This document shows positions 42,926 to 56,331 of a DNA stretch of 64,000 nt, piece after piece. Position numbers and translations under genes: made by a program. The notes under the pieces are model-generated. The model made no database searches. It saw only the letters and a list, made by a program, of their open reading frames with translations, and was not told where the DNA came from. Source of the stretch: Lytechinus pictus (lineage: Eukaryota > Echinodermata > Echinoidea > Temnopleuroida > Toxopneustidae); the NCBI RefSeq assembly GCF_037042905.1, contig NC_087249.1, positions 51,986,901 to 52,050,900 of the forward strand, given 5' to 3'. The stretch's first letter is position 1. Every line of letters begins with the position of its first letter.

Positions 42926-43516
42926 AGGTGAATCCAATCTTGGTCAAAAAATGTGTTGGAAAAAAGAAAAATAAGAAAAAGAGAATGGTGAAAGTTTTGA
43001 AAGAAATTGGGCAAGCAATAAGAAAATTATGGCTGCTTTAAAATTTAGATCCCTAAGTCTATGTAAATTTCAAATTGGTAACTGGGTAATTAAATTATGA
43101 CAAGAGGCAAGCCCCAAGGACAACTTTCCCATAGATAATGTACTTAATTATCAGGATTTTGTGGTTTGCTACTAAATACCTATTCCCCTTGGGCAGTAAT
43201 CAAAATATAACCCAGGTGGCATATTGTTTTATGTCTTTTTGAAAGAAAAATATAATTTGAAGAATAACATAAAAAAATGAAATTTTAGCCATTTTATACT
43301 TGGAGTAAGTGGAAGATTAGTCCTGCCTTACATCACTATGACATCACAAATGTGGCCAATTTGAAGACTCCATGGGTATATAGTGATTACGGTTTTTACA
43401 ACCTTTAAAAATTGATAACTTTCTTATTGTTCGTCTGATGTTGATCGAACTATCACTTATCAACTTGTCTGATTTTTTTTCTCTAAAGCAACTTTTTACT
43501 TGGATTGGACTCCCCT
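42926..43516. mobile_element. TTAA-flanked MITE superfamily, divergent copy
   Basis: Left ttaa-aggtgaatccaatcttgg and right ttggattggactccct-like ends. The core has attgataactttcttattgt and gatgttgatcgaact, the same design as the copies at 14878 and 56850. Flank decayed to ataa on the right. Confidence 0.6.
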
Positions 43517-46480
43517 ATAATTTATTTGGATGCTTACCTTGTGCATCATTATGATAGTGCACTATGATTTCATATTGCACGTAATGGAACGCGAGGTAAA
43601 ATCTGCATTTTTCTCTGTTCAATATTTTTTTTCAATATGGAATATACTTTTCTTTGAATCCTATTTAGAAAATGCTCAAATATGTAGAAAAGTACAAAAT
43701 TTACATGTTCCAGTGGACTTTTAGCCGTCCCACATTCTTGTTGCAAACTAGGATTTCTTTTATCAATTTTTTTTTACAAAAAGAAATCCAGTCGTGTGTA
43801 GATAGCATTTCATAATTTAACCATAACTTTAAGAATTTAGTGCAATATATCGTAAGACAAACGGTCAAGAAAATATAAATAGTTCTCTTTCCTTACATAA
43901 ACTGTTTATGAGGCCAGTTGGAAACTATACAAATGATTGCATTATTCCGTAGCAAGGAAAAGGGATTGAATATGTATATGTATTTTTATTTTTTTATTTT
44001 GTGTATAGTATTCCATTAACACTTGCTCGCACAAAATCTAGTCTGCTTTTTCCCCTGAGCCCGCTTTTCCTCATCTCGCACGCTCTTTCTCTCTCTCTGT
44101 TTCTTTCTTTCTCTTTCCCTCTCTCTCTGTTTCTTTCTTTCTCTTTCCCTCTCTTTCTGTCTCTTTATTTTGAGTTTATCTTGAGCATTGCATATAGATT
44201 TATGCACATTTTAGTTGTTTTTTTTGTTGAAAATAATATGACTTGTATTTTGAAAAAAGAAACGTTTTTCCCTTTCTGTTGATCATTTAATGATTAAGTA
44301 CAACAGATATGTGCGAACCAAGGGATGCCAACCTATGTCTTATATTTCATGTTGTACTCTTGTTATGAAGCTCAAATTAGATTACAGTTAGTACTACTAT
44401 ACAAAAAAGCAATTGTCACTTTTTCAAAAGGTATCTAGCTCCCTCTATTGGTAGTGAGGGAGAGGGGCTTTCTTATAAAATAGAAATTGATTTCTATTAT
44501 GGGCTAATATGGGGCAATCAAATAACAGTGAACAGGCTTACTCATTTAAGACCAGTTATAACTAAAATCTGCCTGTCAAATAATTGTTTTAATGGATATT
44601 AGTTATTACCAATGCATTTTATTTTATTGTTAGAATGGCATTAATGATTCTTTAACAACTATTAGTAGATGGCCTTAAAAGTTGTAATTTTTATTTCAGG
44701 TTTTTTTTTGGGGGGGGGGGGATGTTAACAAATATCCTACTGGAGCCAGGCAATCCATATTAAAAGCCTCTATGGGAATTAAAGAATTCAGGGTGGTGTT
44801 TCTTGTTTACAAATAACTTTAAAGACCAGTGACTTTTTGTGCTCAATCAGATTATTAGTAATTCATATTCCAATCAGCTAATGGTAAAATCCAACGTTTA
44901 GATTACAAAAACTTATTGTTAAGCATTTGAATGCGAAGGTTTTTTTTTGTCAATGTTTAACTAAAATACAGACATTTTACTCTCATTATGTTAAACAGGG
45001 AAAATCTTGGGTTTTGCACTAGAAAGGGTCACCAGTGAGTCGTGCATGAAATCTTGCATATCTACAAACAACTTTATAAAACAACTCCCATTAGCCAGAG
45101 GGTTCATTGGGTGAATGTGTTTCATATCTTGATATGTTTAATTAATTACTGATGTTCAAACCAAAATCAATGTGATATTTTTTTATTTCTATGTATTGAA
45201 ATAAATACAGACCAGTTGTGGTAAACAACAACCAGTCAAGCTCTTAACTTTTCTTTAATCTTGAAGATTTATTTTCAAGTCTCGATGATTTAGATGAAAA
45301 TGGGTAAACTTGAATTCAGTTAGTCTGGTGTTCGGCTGGTCAGTAACACCACCAAATTACTTGATTTCAAATCCATGAAATGTATAATGTGTACCATTTT
45401 ATTGTCTTAAGTGCAGCTGTAAGCTCTAAATACATGTAATTCAAAAGTATGGTCTGAGCTCTTCTAATGGTTTCTATTTCTGAGCCAGAACGATCTAAAT
45501 CACACTGCCTCTCTGATTTTGACAGATGAATGGGGATTTTTAAGACAATAATTTAGCACAAACTCACCATTGAATGTACATGTTTTTATGATCTTTCTGA
45601 CATTTTTACAAATAGTTGAGTCAACTTGGTTTGGTTTCGATTCTCTACAACGCATCTCAGAAAACATAACTTAGAAATGATTCAAGTTTTGTCATAATCT
45701 CAGTTATATTATAATGAATAAAATGATAGGTTCTCTACATGTGATTCCCAGAAAACAAAGGAAATTTTCAATGCTTTATCATAACCTAATATCAATTATG
45801 GTAGGTAAGAGGAACTACTGTCAGTATAATTATTATGAAATATGTAAGGTTTTACCTTTTTTTTCAGTGGTCTTAAGAAATGCTGAATATTTTGTTGCTT
45901 TTGTGTGTGAATATATTTCCGTTTATTTTAATTGTTATCATTCTTTACTGGACAGAATGAATGATTTGTGGGCAGGGAGTTTCCTGACTACAATTACAAT
46001 ATTCTTTTTAAGAAAATCAATAATTGGTTAATTCTTTAAAAGTTTGTTTATTAAAAATCTTTAACCCATTTTGTTACAGATTTTATGCTGTATAGACTCC
46101 ATCATTAATGCTATACTTTTGAGAATCTAAACTTTGCAATGATAAAATGGAATTTTTTTTTTGCTTTTCCATTCGTAATTTATTTTTTATGTCTACCTTA
46201 TTGTGTGAGTTCTTTAAATGGATCATGTGTCAGGTGACTAGTCACGTGACATACATATGACTTCTATTACGCTTTATCTGAAAACGTAATGACTTACTGT
46301 TAAAGCATATTGTACATTGACCTGTATAGTGTATATCTCAGAGAGTTTGAATTTATGTATATTTGCCGTGTGACTAAATATCAAGCTTTCTCATTTGATA
46401 TTCTGCATCATACTTTAAAGAATGCTTGGATAATAAATAAAAAATCTATCTCATAATCCAATAACTGTCATTATCTTTTT
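43517..46480. other. Intergenic, nothing recognised except a CT-rich tandem
   Basis: The only structure seen is a roughly 32 bp tandem of ctctgtttctttctttctct at about 44083-44165. No gene supported. Confidence 0.4.
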
Positions 46481-46492
46481 ATTGTATAGGCC

Positions 46493-46810
46493 CACTAGCG
46501 TACCTACGGGGGGGGGGGGGCAGTCTGCCCCCCCTGATGAGCCACAACCCATGCAAAGGACGTATCCCTGCCCCCCCCCTGACGAGCTTGAAAGACATTT
46601 TTTGTCCCCCCTGACGAGCTTGAAGACCTTCAATGCCCTCCCTGACGAGCTTGAAGACCTTTTCTTTTTTTTTGCTTGTCAAATTTTTTTCTCGTACAAA
46701 ATCCTTTATTTGTGATTGAAGACTTTTTTTTTTTGCTTTTGCTTGTCAAATTTGTTGGCGGACGGTTTTGCCCCCCCCCCCCTATGTGAAAAATCCTAGG
46801 TACGCCACTG
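46493..46810. mobile_element. hAT-type MITE with intact 8 bp target duplication
   Basis: Ends cactagcgtacctacg and complementary cctaggtacgccactg are flanked by tataggcc at 46485-46492 and 46811-46818. The interior holds a tandem of ccctgacgagcttgaagacc. 8 bp duplication and CA(C/G)T(A/G)GCGTA ends are hAT hallmarks. Confidence 0.9.
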
Positions 46811-46819
46811 TATAGGCCT

Positions 46820-48040
46820 ATTTGATGATAAAAAACTCCTATTTGTGCATTTGATAGTACCTTAAAGAAAGAGTTGAAAATCATATATGTAAAACACTTA
46901 GAGATATTATTGTATTCACGATTGTTTTTGCTATTGGTTAATATCATTCTCAAAGGCATTGCTCATGTACATAATAAACCCAGAATACAATGTGCAAAAT
47001 GAAAATAACCCAAAATATATATTTTTACCTAAATCTAAATCCTACCGAAATGAAACTTAGAGGCTTGTCTGAAAAAGCAACAGCTAATTCATGTAAATAT
47101 ATATATATAACACTCTCCATCTGGGGTATCTTTGGAATTCTAATCCATTCATAGTAAATTTTACTCCGACTATAATCCCACGTATGAACGAGGCTGTATT
47201 TTGTTTCCAGATCTGTGGGGATCTATGCTTGTAGCTGAAAGATGCCTACATAGATAGGAATGCCCTGGAGGAGAAGTCTATTAACTCATGGTACATTCTA
47301 TGATATTCAGGTGAAGATATCCAATTTATCAAAATTGGGTGGAAAGTTTATTCATGATGCACCTTTGATATTTTACTCTGTTAGTACCTGATCAAAGTGT
47401 TCAAATACCTTCATGATTTGAAATATCTACGATATTAGAGATCATTCGAGACATCCATTATTGGAGAATGCTTGCCGCCGGGGCTTGCAGGCGCAAATCC
47501 AAAGTTGTATTGGAGTTGAAATATTTATCCTTTAAAGAGTGAAAACTCTTTTGTCAAAAAATAATGCTGAAATCATGCATGTGTCCATACCTTCAGGCAT
47601 CTGTTGCTAGGGGAGATTGTAAACTAGCGAAACGGAATTTCTAAACAAATAAGCCTATTCCAGAGTGGGGGAGATATTTGACATTGGTCACGATCGATAT
47701 GCGAATGAATAACTTGAATAATGAGGAGGCCTGGGTCCTTATAATGTTTTTTCCCATTTGATTGCGAAATTCAATTGCAAAGTTACAATTAATCGGGAGA
47801 ATTTATGATTTGATTCGAGACGTAACGATTCACAGCGATTGCAAGTTTATTATAACGCCCCTATATGTGCTGGGCTTTGAGGTTTATACGTCAACGACAT
47901 TTTAGAAGTCGTAGATCCAGGGGGCTATAGGGCACGAACCCCCTCCCCCCCCCCCCCTCTCACTTTCTTTAACCAAATCGCAGTGTAAACTAATATTACT
48001 GGTATGAATAAGTGTCCCCTCTTTGTGACGCTTGTTTTAT
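46820..48040. other. Intergenic, nothing firmly recognised
   Basis: AT-rich, with a C run near 47947. A decayed relative of the gcaaatatt/attgcaa MITE (see 60568) may lie at about 47750-47870. No gene. Confidence 0.35.
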
Positions 48041-48052
48041 ATGGTTAGCTTG

Positions 48053-48287
48053 CACTGGCGTACCTAGGATTTTACAGAAGGGGGGCAAATTTTTTGGAGG
48101 ATGTTTTGTCCACGAAAAAAAAAGGTCTTCAACCACAAATAAAGGATTTCTTACCAGAAAAATTTGACAAGCAAAAAAAAAAAAAATCTTCAACCACAAA
48201 TAAAGGATTTTTTTAACCAGAAACTGTATCAGTTGTGACTCGTCAGGGGGGCAGTCTGCCCCCTTCCCTTAGGTACGCTAGTACGTG
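48053..48287. mobile_element. hAT-type MITE, same family, 8 bp target duplication
   Basis: Starts cactggcgtacctagg and ends cttaggtacgctagtacgtg. Flanked by ttagcttg at 48045-48052 and 48288-48295. Inverted relative to the copy at 46493 (shares caaccacaaataaaggattt with its complement). The right terminus has four extra bases compared with the left. Confidence 0.85.
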
Positions 48288-48351
48288 TTAGCTTGTCAAA
48301 GAAATTTCTGCACACCAGTTGATTTCTGAAAACCTGATACGCACCTGTTAA

Positions 48352-48795
48352 AGGGGAAGTTCACCATGAAGAAAAGTTTGCTGTAAAAATAGCAGAAAAA
48401 AATAAAAGAAAATATTGGTGGTTTGAGGAAAATCCATTGAAGATTAAGGAAGTTATTAGAATTTCAAGTTTTGGATTTGTGACGTCATAAACGAGCAGCT
48501 GCCCCATATGTTATGTAATTAAAAATGCATAAATTTCAAATTTGTCATGGTTTGTGATGACTTATTTTTGTTTTCTTTTTAGGAACGGGTGCAAATGATT
48601 TTTGTATTGATATACTGAATGTACATTAAAAAACATTTTTAGTTTTCTGAGAAAATGGCATTTCATTGATTTTTTACCATTCGATATGTAGGACAACTGC
48701 TCGCATATGACGTTGCAAATCAAATAATTGAAATTCTGATAACTATTTTTTCTGCTATTTTTACGATAAAATTTTGGTCAGGGTGAACTTCCCCT
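48352..48795. mobile_element. TTAA-flanked MITE superfamily, copy
   Basis: Ends aggggaagttcaccatgaag and complement-like gggtgaacttcccct. Left flank ttaa, right flank ttag. Inner words ctgtaaaaatagcagaaaaa and ttctgctatttttacg are inverted. 444 bp. Confidence 0.75.
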
Positions 48796-48952
48796 TTAGG
48801 TAGGTATCATCCAATGAATATGCTTTTGTTCTTACGCGTTTCTTCCCAGCTGGTCCTCTAATCATCAAAACATTCCGTCGTTCAGAATTTATTCAATGCA
48901 ATTAAAACTATAAAGGTTCTTGCCGATACGTTTTAATAGCATTATATGACAG

Positions 48953-50374
48953 CAGTGGCGTAACAGGCGGGGGCAGGGGGGCAAGCTGCTCCCCCCCCCC
49001 CCCCCCCGGCGGAGCTCACCGGGAAAAAGGGAAAAAAAGGGGAAGAAAGGGAAAGGGAAAGACAAAAGGGGAAAGGGAAGAGAGGAAAGGAAAAGGGAAA
49101 AGAAAACTAAGAAAAAACATAAAAAAGGGAAAACGGAAAGATAACGGGAAAAGGAAGGAAAAAAGAACAAGTGAGAAAGAACAATTCGCCCCGATATACA
49201 AATACATTAGCATGATTAGTAAGACAGGGAAATAAATTAAAGATGACAAAAAGGCAAACAAAAGCGGGAAATAAAGGCAGAATGGAATTAGCCAAAATCT
49301 AAATTGGAAAATAAAGAATAGGGACAAGATAACGTACACTACCGGGGCGGGCTGCCGAGGATTGAGATAACGAGCGGGAAGAAAAGTGGATGGTATATAG
49401 CAAAATGTCGTATATGAAAGTCTATCATTAACTTGCTAAATCTCCAAAGGCTCTGTCCAAGAGTCAAGACCCCGTGCAGTGGGGGCTCTTCATCTGTAAC
49501 CTTTAATGGGTTCTATAACATATGGACCTTTCCTGCATTAAGCTTTACGTTGAAGCACTGGCGTACCGGGGGGTGGTTCCACAGCCAAGGGGAAATAAAA
49601 GAAAATAAAGGAGGCAGCGAAATGAGATGAATGAAAAAAATATATGACATGATATTTGCTATAATGATGTAAAAATCTATCACACAATTAGAATTTCATT
49701 TTAGCAGGCCATTTTTTTTTCTGGCTCACTTCGCTCGCTGGCGACTTTTTACAAATTTTCCCACATTTGCTATGGTGTGCCCCTCACAATATTTGGATGA
49801 TTACGATACACAACTGCATTGAATTTATGTGTTGTGTTAAAGCTATATAAATATACACGCAATTTCATTAAAATAAGTGGCCATCTGTAAGGTTTAAAAT
49901 GGCTTTGATATCAAGAGGTTCCGGGGCTCTGCCCTGGACCCCACACATAAAGCACTGTTATATGGATGAGTTTGGACCATGGCCCCAAATGTTCTACAAC
50001 CAAACAAAAAAAAAATGAGGAAAGAAAGGAAAGTGTATTTTATTATTCTGTATATCACGTTAAAATCTATCTTCATGTTAGATTCTCATGAAAAGGTGAT
50101 TTTTTTTATCTCGCTCACTTCGCTCGCTCGGGACCTATATTAAGCTACTTCTTGCCAGAAGCGCCATACTCGGCCCCCTCGAGCATATAGAGCTTCGCCC
50201 TGATGCTCACAATCATAACAAAAATCCTGTTCACCGTGGCGTACAAAAAAAGAGAGAAAAAAGGATAAAGAGGAGGGTGAAATATGATATCATCTTTTTA
50301 ACATTATGTCAAAATCTATCACAAAAATTTGATTTTTGCAATAAAAATGTCAAAAAATTTTGCTCGCTCGCTCG

Positions 50375-50440
<66 letters not shown>

Positions 50441-50552
50441 CGATACGCCATATCGCCCCCTCAAAATGTTTGCCTTATGACGCCATATTGCCTGTTCCAT
50501 GATATGACCGGGAAATTTTTGGCTCTGGCCACCGACCCCTGTTACGCCGCTG
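48953..50552. mobile_element. 1.6 kb composite hAT-type element with intact 8 bp target duplication
   Basis: Ends cagtggcgtaac and complementary gttacgccgctg are flanked by tatgacag at 48945-48952 and 50553-50560. Inside are further gcgtac-type starts (49559, 50238), three copies of the atctatca...tcgctcgc segment and a purine-rich block (49019-49170), so it grew by nested or repeated insertion. No transposase frame seen. Confidence 0.8.
50379..50437. repeat. (TA)n microsatellite
   Basis: About 59 bases of uninterrupted TA inside the composite hAT element. Confidence 0.95.
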
Positions 50553-51242
50553 TATGACAGGCTCCCTGGCGTTTTTTAAATTGTAATTTCTTTTTAATTA
50601 TTGCTCCGAGCAATCCCGGCGAGCAATGTCTGCCAAGAATTCTGGCCTTGCTAATGCCCATACCACCCACTAAAGGATGTTCTGGAGGGATGAATCTATT
50701 CAAAATAGCTATCTTCTGAAACAAACTTTGTAGGCTTCCCTCTTCTCCGCATTATACCTTAAATCTATAGTTCCCCTGATCTGTTCCCAAATTTAGAAAC
50801 GTGCTTATTGAAATCTATATTTGCTTCTCCGTCGTGGGATTTCTTGTAAACATAACCCCGTAGTCTGGCTGCTATTTCTGGCGTCCCCTAGTGATTATTT
50901 GTGTTTTGTACAACTCAACAACGGTCTCCCAAGTACGGCTGGTGGTTGACTTTTGGAGGGGTGTAGACGATTTGCTTCTCTGTGTCGACGCCTGACCAAC
51001 TAAAATATTACATTGGCATTTATCATTTTCAGTTGCTTTGATGGTTTCATTGAAGGTAAGTGATGTCGTTATTTCATTTCGATCATGCTCAATATTAAAA
51101 GGAATTTACACATTTGGAAAATGCGATTTTTTTTTTTCTTGCGGCGTTTCTTTTTAAGGAAAATAAAACTCAAAATAGGCCTATATTGAATTCCGGCTGG
51201 TGTGAAATAAGATAAGATGATGATCAAGCTGTTTCACCCTTC

Positions 51243-51500
51243 ATTTTCTCTTATTTTTCTTCTTCTTCTTCGTCTCCTTCTCCTTCTTCTTCCTCTTCTT
51301 CTTCTTCTTTTCCTTCTTCTTCTTCTTCTTTTCTTTCTTTCTTTCTTTCTTTCTCTTATCCAGTCCTCCTCCTCCCACTCCTCCTTCTTTTTTTTCTTCT
51401 TCTTCCTCTTCTTCCTCCTCCTCCTCTTCTTCTTCTTATTCTTCTTCTTCCTCCATCCTCTTCCTTCTCCTCCTCTTCATTTTCTTCCTCCTTCTTTCCT
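51243..51500 (+). repeat. CTT/CCT-rich microsatellite tract
   Basis: About 260 bp of cttctt, tcctcc and tttctttc units. The poly-L/F open frame across it is a repeat artefact. Confidence 0.9.
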
Positions 51501-51509
51501 TTCTGTTTT

Positions 51510-54500
51510 TATTTTATTCTCATTTTAATTCATATTCCTATAGTCTTAATCTTAATAATCTTATTCCTTTTCCTATTCTTATTCCTACTCTTTTATTCTT
51601 CTTTATTTTTTCTTATTCTTCTCTTTTGTTATTCTTATCCTTCTCATTTTGCTTCTTCTTATTTTTCTTCTGTTGCTATTTACCCCAATTATTTTACCCC
51701 ATATTTGGTCCTGCATAATATCTAACGAACGTGTTTAATTCTTCCGCATCCCTTTCCATTCTCACATTTTATTTTTGGATTAGTCAGTGTTATTTAGGGG
51801 TTGCATGCTTTATTTATGGATATTTCGGTTAAACATAATAATTATGACATTATTTTTTTTCTTGTATGACTTTTATCTTGAAATATGATCTTGCCATGTA
51901 ACTTTAGAAATGTCATTATGTCAGGTTGTCAGGTTCGTGTAAAAAAATATGGGGTAACATTTTAACAAGCACGAGGGTAATTATGTATCCAACCAATTTC
52001 GGGCAGTAGGCTATTTTACCCAATGCGGGAAACATATTGCCTATAAAGGTTAAAAAAATAAGCAGCAATTACTTTATAATGGGCAAAATTTGCATCACAC
52101 TGGATAAATAAAAATGCCCAAAAGAAATGCCCAATGTTGATTGGACACATAATTACCCTCATCATGCTCATAGAGCATTTTTACCCAATATTTATTAGAG
52201 TGTAGGGCATAATGTCTCATAATATTCTGGTCAGTTTTAGCCTATAGAGGACTCCGCGATGATATTCTTTTCATGATTTTGATATTGTCATTACATCCGT
52301 GATGTAATGACAATATCAAAATCTTAAAGAAATATCATATATCTATATTTATCAACTATTTAACTGTATTCTATCATCGTGGTCCTTTTTCTCAAAGACC
52401 TGCAATTTTTGGTAACTTTGTCATCTTTGTCATCTTTACTTCAATTGGTTGCTGGGCCCTATACCGTGATATTTTACCACAATCTTATTAGTTTAGTATG
52501 AATTGGGCCTCTGAAATATTACGTTTATTTGTTTCGATAACTAACTTTTTGTGTTCAGGTATGTAGAATAACCATTTGAGATGTCAGGTTTAATAACCTA
52601 TTACTATAAGAAATAACTATAATTATATAGATATTGTTAATCTTTTTTTAATGCTATAAATTGAAATAGCAATGTTCAATTTCTAAAATGTATCGCTTAA
52701 AATTTGTTTAGATTTTATTTCACTTTTAAAAATCTCTTTAAACTGAAAAAAAAAAATGAATGGGCCTATATGAGTTCATTTACTTGTTGCATTCAAGTGT
52801 TTTGATTAATATGATGTTAAACGACACACCAAAATGCTTTATACAACATATTAACTATTCAGCATTAAAACAGGTTGTATAAAAATGATTGTTTAAAAAA
52901 ATCTCAATTCATTTTGCATGTAATTTTGCTTTAGCGAACAATATTGGTCTATAGGTTCATCTTTCACAATTTGGATTGGCTAAAAACATTGCTGAGAATG
53001 TACTGCTTCTTCCTTCCACACCTTTTATGAATTTTTATTTCTTGGCTTTTTCATCTTTTCATTATTCCCCTTTATCACTTTTATTTTGTCTCATTTTCTG
53101 CAAATCAAAAGAGTTGGTAATTTTACGACAGTAAATCATTTGGGAATGATAATATACTACATCTCATCCCGCTTAAAAGAAGTGGAGGGATATCCCGTTG
53201 CCCATGATGATCGACCCACGCCCCCCCCCCCCCCCCCATTGACATTTACGCTGATATTGCTCTTTCCCGGGCTCTTTCAATTAAACTCTAGATCTGGAAT
53301 CTGGTTTGGTTTCTATGGATAAACTTTATTTACATCTCAGATTGACCCAGTATTCCAGATATCGACTACAACAACTGCACGAAATATTAAACAAAGCTTT
53401 GAATAACCGTTATATTTAAAATCAATGTTTGAAGTCTCTGTTTGATCAACCCTCGCAGATTCTTAAGCTCCTTTCTAACGCATTTCTCATGGACGCAAGA
53501 TGATGGGACGTTTGATGCTGCCGTGTTTAGTTTGGCTTGTTTTAGTTTTGCTCTACCGTTATACAAATAGAGTTGAAAGGATTATATGAGAGATGAACGA
53601 AACAATCAGAAGGAATTAGATGATAAGCAGAAATTATGAAATAAAACAACATCTTTTAAAAAAGGCAACCCAAAATTACCCAATATCTCTAATTTCAATT
53701 TGAGTTAAACTTTAACATGTTTAAGTGAGGATATGACTTGTTCAGAAAGGAAAACAAAAGAAGGCAAATGCTTCCTTTCTTTTTAATATTATTTTCTAAT
53801 GAATAATAAGCTACACTTTGAGCATGTACAATCCGAAAAACGGGGTTTGCTATACTGTCGTACTTTGGCAAGAGGAAGCAAGTTACAAAAGTATCATGTG
53901 TTCGTCATTTGGCGTCAATGCAATTTAACAGCATATTTTCTTCAATATTTTTCCACAGAACGATAATTTCTTCCCCAAATTTTACCCGAACGTGCAACAT
54001 ACAAGGGTGATTCAGAAACAACAATAACTCAAATTTGACTGATGTGTCACTTGCTTCCTTTCGCCAAAGTTGGGCAGTATAGGAGTGCACCGTGTTGTGT
54101 ATGACTATATAGGCCTAGTCATTTAACTTACCAAAGTAGCCAAAATCGTATAAAATTAGAGGAAATTTAGGGTTGAATGTTGTTAAGTGCTCTTTCCTTT
54201 TTTGGTTACAATAATAATAATAATAATGAAAATAATGATAATAATAATAACAGGATAGTAAAACTAATAGAATAATAAAGCGACGAATATTACTCTTTTT
54301 ATTATGCTCTTAATTTGTATTGATAAATTTTATTCATAATCATTTATTCATCATCATTCATTGTCTACCCCTCCCCCAAACATGCCAAAAGGAGGGGGCT
54401 GAAAATATTGGTATACTCCGGTTTTTTTTATAATCAGTGCAACAACGACCCTGATAGGCATACGTTAAACAAAACGTATCGTTGTCAATTTGATGTAGAA

Positions 54501-54660
54501 CACGTAATGGCCATGAAAAAGACAACGAGTCAAATTTGCACTTCTTGCCATCTAATCTTTAACAAAACTTTGATGAGATTATTTGAACTAATCCTGGGAC
54601 TTATTGGTTGGTTAGATAATTAAGCTCTTTGGTTGATTAAGCATTTGTCTTCGTAGTTTG
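51510..54660. other. Intergenic, no gene recognised
   Basis: AT-rich. It contains the perfect hairpin at 52275-52323, a decayed family T MITE at about 52400-52512 and an (aat)n patch near 54211-54250. No coding signal. Confidence 0.4.
52275..52323. repeat. Perfect 23 bp stem hairpin
   Basis: The arms gattttgatattgtcattac-atc and the exact complement are separated by three bases (cgt). No mismatches. Confidence 0.85.
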
Positions 54661-54667
54661 GTCATTG

Positions 54668-54840
54668 GGTGCTGCATGCAAGAAAATATTTGCAATCGCA
54701 ATGTTCTGTTGCAAATTATCAACTAAAAAATCAAGTTTAACATCTGTTTAAAAAATCAGACCATTAATTGAGTGCAAATTTGCAATTAATAAGACTGATT
54801 GACTTTGACTTGCTATTGCAAGTTCAACACTCCATAATTT
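54668..54840. mobile_element. MITE, family G (gggtgttgc), diverged copy
   Basis: gggtgctgcatgcaagaaaa, atatttgcaatcgcaatg and the inverted end gcaagttcaacactcc. Counterpart of the better copy at 60568. Confidence 0.55.
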
Positions 54841-56325
54841 TAAGTAATGTCTAGTATACCGATTGTTTATTGGGGTTTATTCTTTAAAAAGGGTAAGTAT
54901 ATCTGACCTATATGCGTATATGACTGTATAAATTATGCTTATAAATTATGTTGCATGCCAGGAATAATAAAAGGCTTGATCTAACAATATTAGAATAACA
55001 TGATATTTTGATTGTTCACACGATATCATAATGACTTAATGCATGTAATAAACATTCGATGTATATATAATACAAGCATTGATTGCAATATTTCGTTTAG
55101 CCTATTTATCGGAAAAGTGGGGACCGGAGTGGGGGTTTCCCTGCTATATGGATTCCGTCACGTAGTCATGATAGGCTATTTTCGACATTTCTATATACAA
55201 AGTAGATTATTTTCTGGTTTGCGATTAATTTTTATCCAAATGCTTAGAAATTAGGAGAGCGAGTCGGGACTCTGACTCCGTGGAACTAGGTGATAAAAAA
55301 AAAATAGCTGAATTCAAACTTTATAATTGGGCTGTTTTCGAGGAAGGAGATGGAGGAGGAGGAGAGATGTTTTTCTATCTTTCATCTATAGTAAAGCTGT
55401 TATTATCGCCTCCATGCGCTAATTATTTTCATTAGTCATCTGTTGGTAATTAAACCTGCGTTGATGAACTATGCATGGACAATCAATAATCCATTGTCAT
55501 TTTACTACTCGTTTTTATTACCCCAGTGCTAAACAACGCCGCAATACTTTCACAAAAGGGAACAAGTGAATGTTTTATACCTGTATATCAACCGATGTTT
55601 ATGTTAAACTTACGGAGATTTTGGAGTGAAAATGTTTTCAAAATTGATTTCAAGTCGTGCAACGAGAATAATAATGCCTGCACATGCCCACAGAGAATGA
55701 GGAACGAAATAAAATCTTCATCGTATTCACTATATCAGTACGTTGCTTAAGTTGAGAATGGTTATTACCTTGGTATTGGTATTTATTTTCCATATCACAT
55801 TGTTAAAAACAATACAAGGTAAATGTATGTACATAATAAAATCAAAAGTATAGTGAGATGGCTGGATAAACCTATTCAGCTTTGTTAATATAACAAAACT
55901 GTTCTTCCCTGGGGTCCAGAGAATATGTAACAACGGTTTTTTTTCTATAGGAAATATGGCATTGATTCATGCCGAATCATCCAAAGGTTGATAAGATAAG
56001 ATTGATCTGGAGGTATAATTAATGATTCCGAGTTATAGCGCATAATATCACTACCATTTATATTGTATGCATGATTTCGTATGATTTATGTTCCTTTCAC
56101 ATCGAATTTGGGTATTTTCAAAGAGATGGGTTAACGAACCAGGATATAACCTTTATCAAGATTCTGTTCTTTGAAATGTTTGCCAGAGGGATGATCACTG
56201 TTTCGTCTCAGGGTGTCTTTAGGTTGAATTCTCAATATCTTTTCCAACGTCTTATTGATGTTTTATTGTAAATCAGAATGATTGATGTTATCCTTTTCTA
56301 ATCGGTTTTAAAGGAATGGCACGTA
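54841..56325. other. Intergenic, nothing recognised
   Basis: AT-rich, with no repeat structure or exon I can support on either strand. Confidence 0.4.
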
Positions 56326-56331
56326 AATTTG

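Noticed and set aside
46479-46959. Open frames with repeated KLVR/ELED motifs near 46.6 kb
   Set aside because: They translate the internal tandem (gacgagcttgaagacc) of a hAT MITE with no coding role.
48889-49339. Hydrophobic minus-strand open frames near 49 kb
   Set aside because: They arise from the purine-rich block inside the composite hAT element read on the opposite strand.
51217-51528. Leucine/phenylalanine-rich open frame resembling membrane segments
   Set aside because: It translates a CTT/CCT microsatellite; hydrophobicity is an artefact of the repeat.
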